Assembly: GCA_025934635.1 (NCBI GenBank)
Contig: JAICWX010000478.1
Location: forward strand, 1 to 5,382
DNA: 5,382 nt
Reading direction: 5' to 3'
Origin: Streptosporangiaceae bacterium
Lineage (GTDB): Bacteria > Actinomycetota > Actinomycetes > Streptosporangiales > Streptosporangiaceae
Part shown: one piece after another, positions 5,117 through 5,382 of the stretch
Numbering within the stretch: position 1 is the stretch's first letter
How the letters are laid out: the number at the start of each line of letters is the position of its first letter
The notes under the pieces: model-generated
The model's input: the letters and a program-made list of their open reading frames with translations, nothing else
The model's database searches: none
Told to the model about the DNA's origin: nothing
Program-made: the position numbers and the translations under genes

Positions 5117-5151
5117 CGCCCAATCCACTTGGAATTCGACCCGATTGGGCG
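5117..5151 (-). promoter_or_regulatory. Inverted repeat in the hpf leader
   Basis: CGCCCAATC (5117-5125) and GATTGGGCG (5143-5151) form a perfect 9-bp inverted repeat with a 17-bp centre, the near arm ending 25 bp before the hpf ATG. It could be a protein operator or an RNA hairpin just above the ribosome site (5098-5103). It is distinctive against the local GC background because each arm contains AAT/ATT. Confidence 0.5.
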
Positions 5152-5252
5152 ACGCTGTGTGAGGTGGGTGGCACTCGCCCGGCCGACCTGGTCTTCGACC
5201 CCACATTCGCCTGCTGAGGGGTTCGCGGCTTTCTGTGTGCCACTACTGCCCT

Positions 5253-5283
5253 TCTCCCTACCCGGGAGACTCGGTATCTCCCG
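5253..5283. repeat. Three alternating arms able to form two competing hairpins
   Basis: TCTCCC (5253-5258), GGGAGA (5264-5269) and TCTCCC (5277-5282) alternate. The middle arm can pair with either neighbour: with the left across a 5-nt loop, or with the right as the 7-bp stem CGGGAGA/TCTCCCG (5263-5269/5277-5283) across a 7-nt loop. It lies 160-190 bp upstream of hpf. The stems are short, so regulatory meaning is uncertain. Confidence 0.4.
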
Positions 5284-5382
5284 TCGAGGCAGGACTTACT
5301 CCTAAGCCGCACCGTGATCGGTCGACGAGAAGTCGCCTTACGTGGGCCGTTTCGCCTGCGGCTGGCATCGGCTTGCCTGGCG

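Larger units (their letters stand above)
5092..5382. other. Upstream region of hpf, no gene seen
   Basis: About 290 bp precede hpf up to the window edge. Open frames here are short and look like GC-rich noise. The comF-like gene that I recall upstream of hpf in some actinobacteria does not reach into the window. The stretch holds two inverted-repeat structures (listed separately) and presumably the hpf promoter. I could not find a pair of boxes at proper spacing, for either a housekeeping or a GTTT/GGGTAT-type stress sigma factor. Confidence 0.6.

Noticed and set aside
4216..5217. Plus-strand open frame of 333 codons opposite hpf
   Set aside because: It is antisense to an intact HPF gene, has no ribosome site and no known domain.

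Overview
The window is high-GC DNA with the codon use, GTG starts and gene neighbourhood of a filamentous actinomycete, in the broad Streptomyces / Streptosporangiales / Frankia range. I cannot place the genus from the sequence alone. No mobile-element gene, CRISPR array, rRNA or tRNA was found.

Layout, left to right: (1) the N-terminal 197 codons of the preprotein translocase ATPase SecA on the minus strand (1-593), running off the left edge. (2) A 234-bp divergent promoter region (594-827). (3) A small plus-strand gene (828-1097) for an 89-residue, two-helix membrane protein of the HGxxPAAW type. (4) A convergent gap with short tandem repeats and a candidate terminator. (5) A minus-strand gene (1283-2605) for a winged-helix DNA glycosylase of the AlkZ/YcaQ (HTH_42) superfamily, with a Gly/Ala-rich insertion. 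(6) A gene-free, repeat-dense stretch of about 750 bp (2606-3353). It holds a four-copy palindromic octamer array, two tandem-repeat blocks, and a hairpin/direct-repeat element next to the response-regulator stop. (7) A minus-strand NarL/LuxR-type response regulator (3354-4085), with no histidine kinase in view. (8) A gap with several GC-rich hairpins. (9) A minus-strand long-form hibernation-promoting factor HPF (4381-5091). (10) Its upstream region (5092-5382), with inverted repeats but no gene.

From memory of actinobacterial chromosomes, hpf, an orphan LuxR-family response regulator and secA commonly sit close together on one strand. The window fits that core neighbourhood, with the glycosylase and the HGxxPAAW gene added between the regulator and secA. 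The functions do not form one pathway: ribosome hibernation, two-component signalling, DNA base-lesion or crosslink repair, and protein export. HPF and the regulator could share a stress or stationary-phase theme, but the hairpins between them suggest separate transcription.

I did not find a convincing new multi-gene system. The parts most worth a second look are non-coding: the octamer array at 2830-2889, the compound repeat at 3215-3342, and the leader hairpin ahead of hpf.
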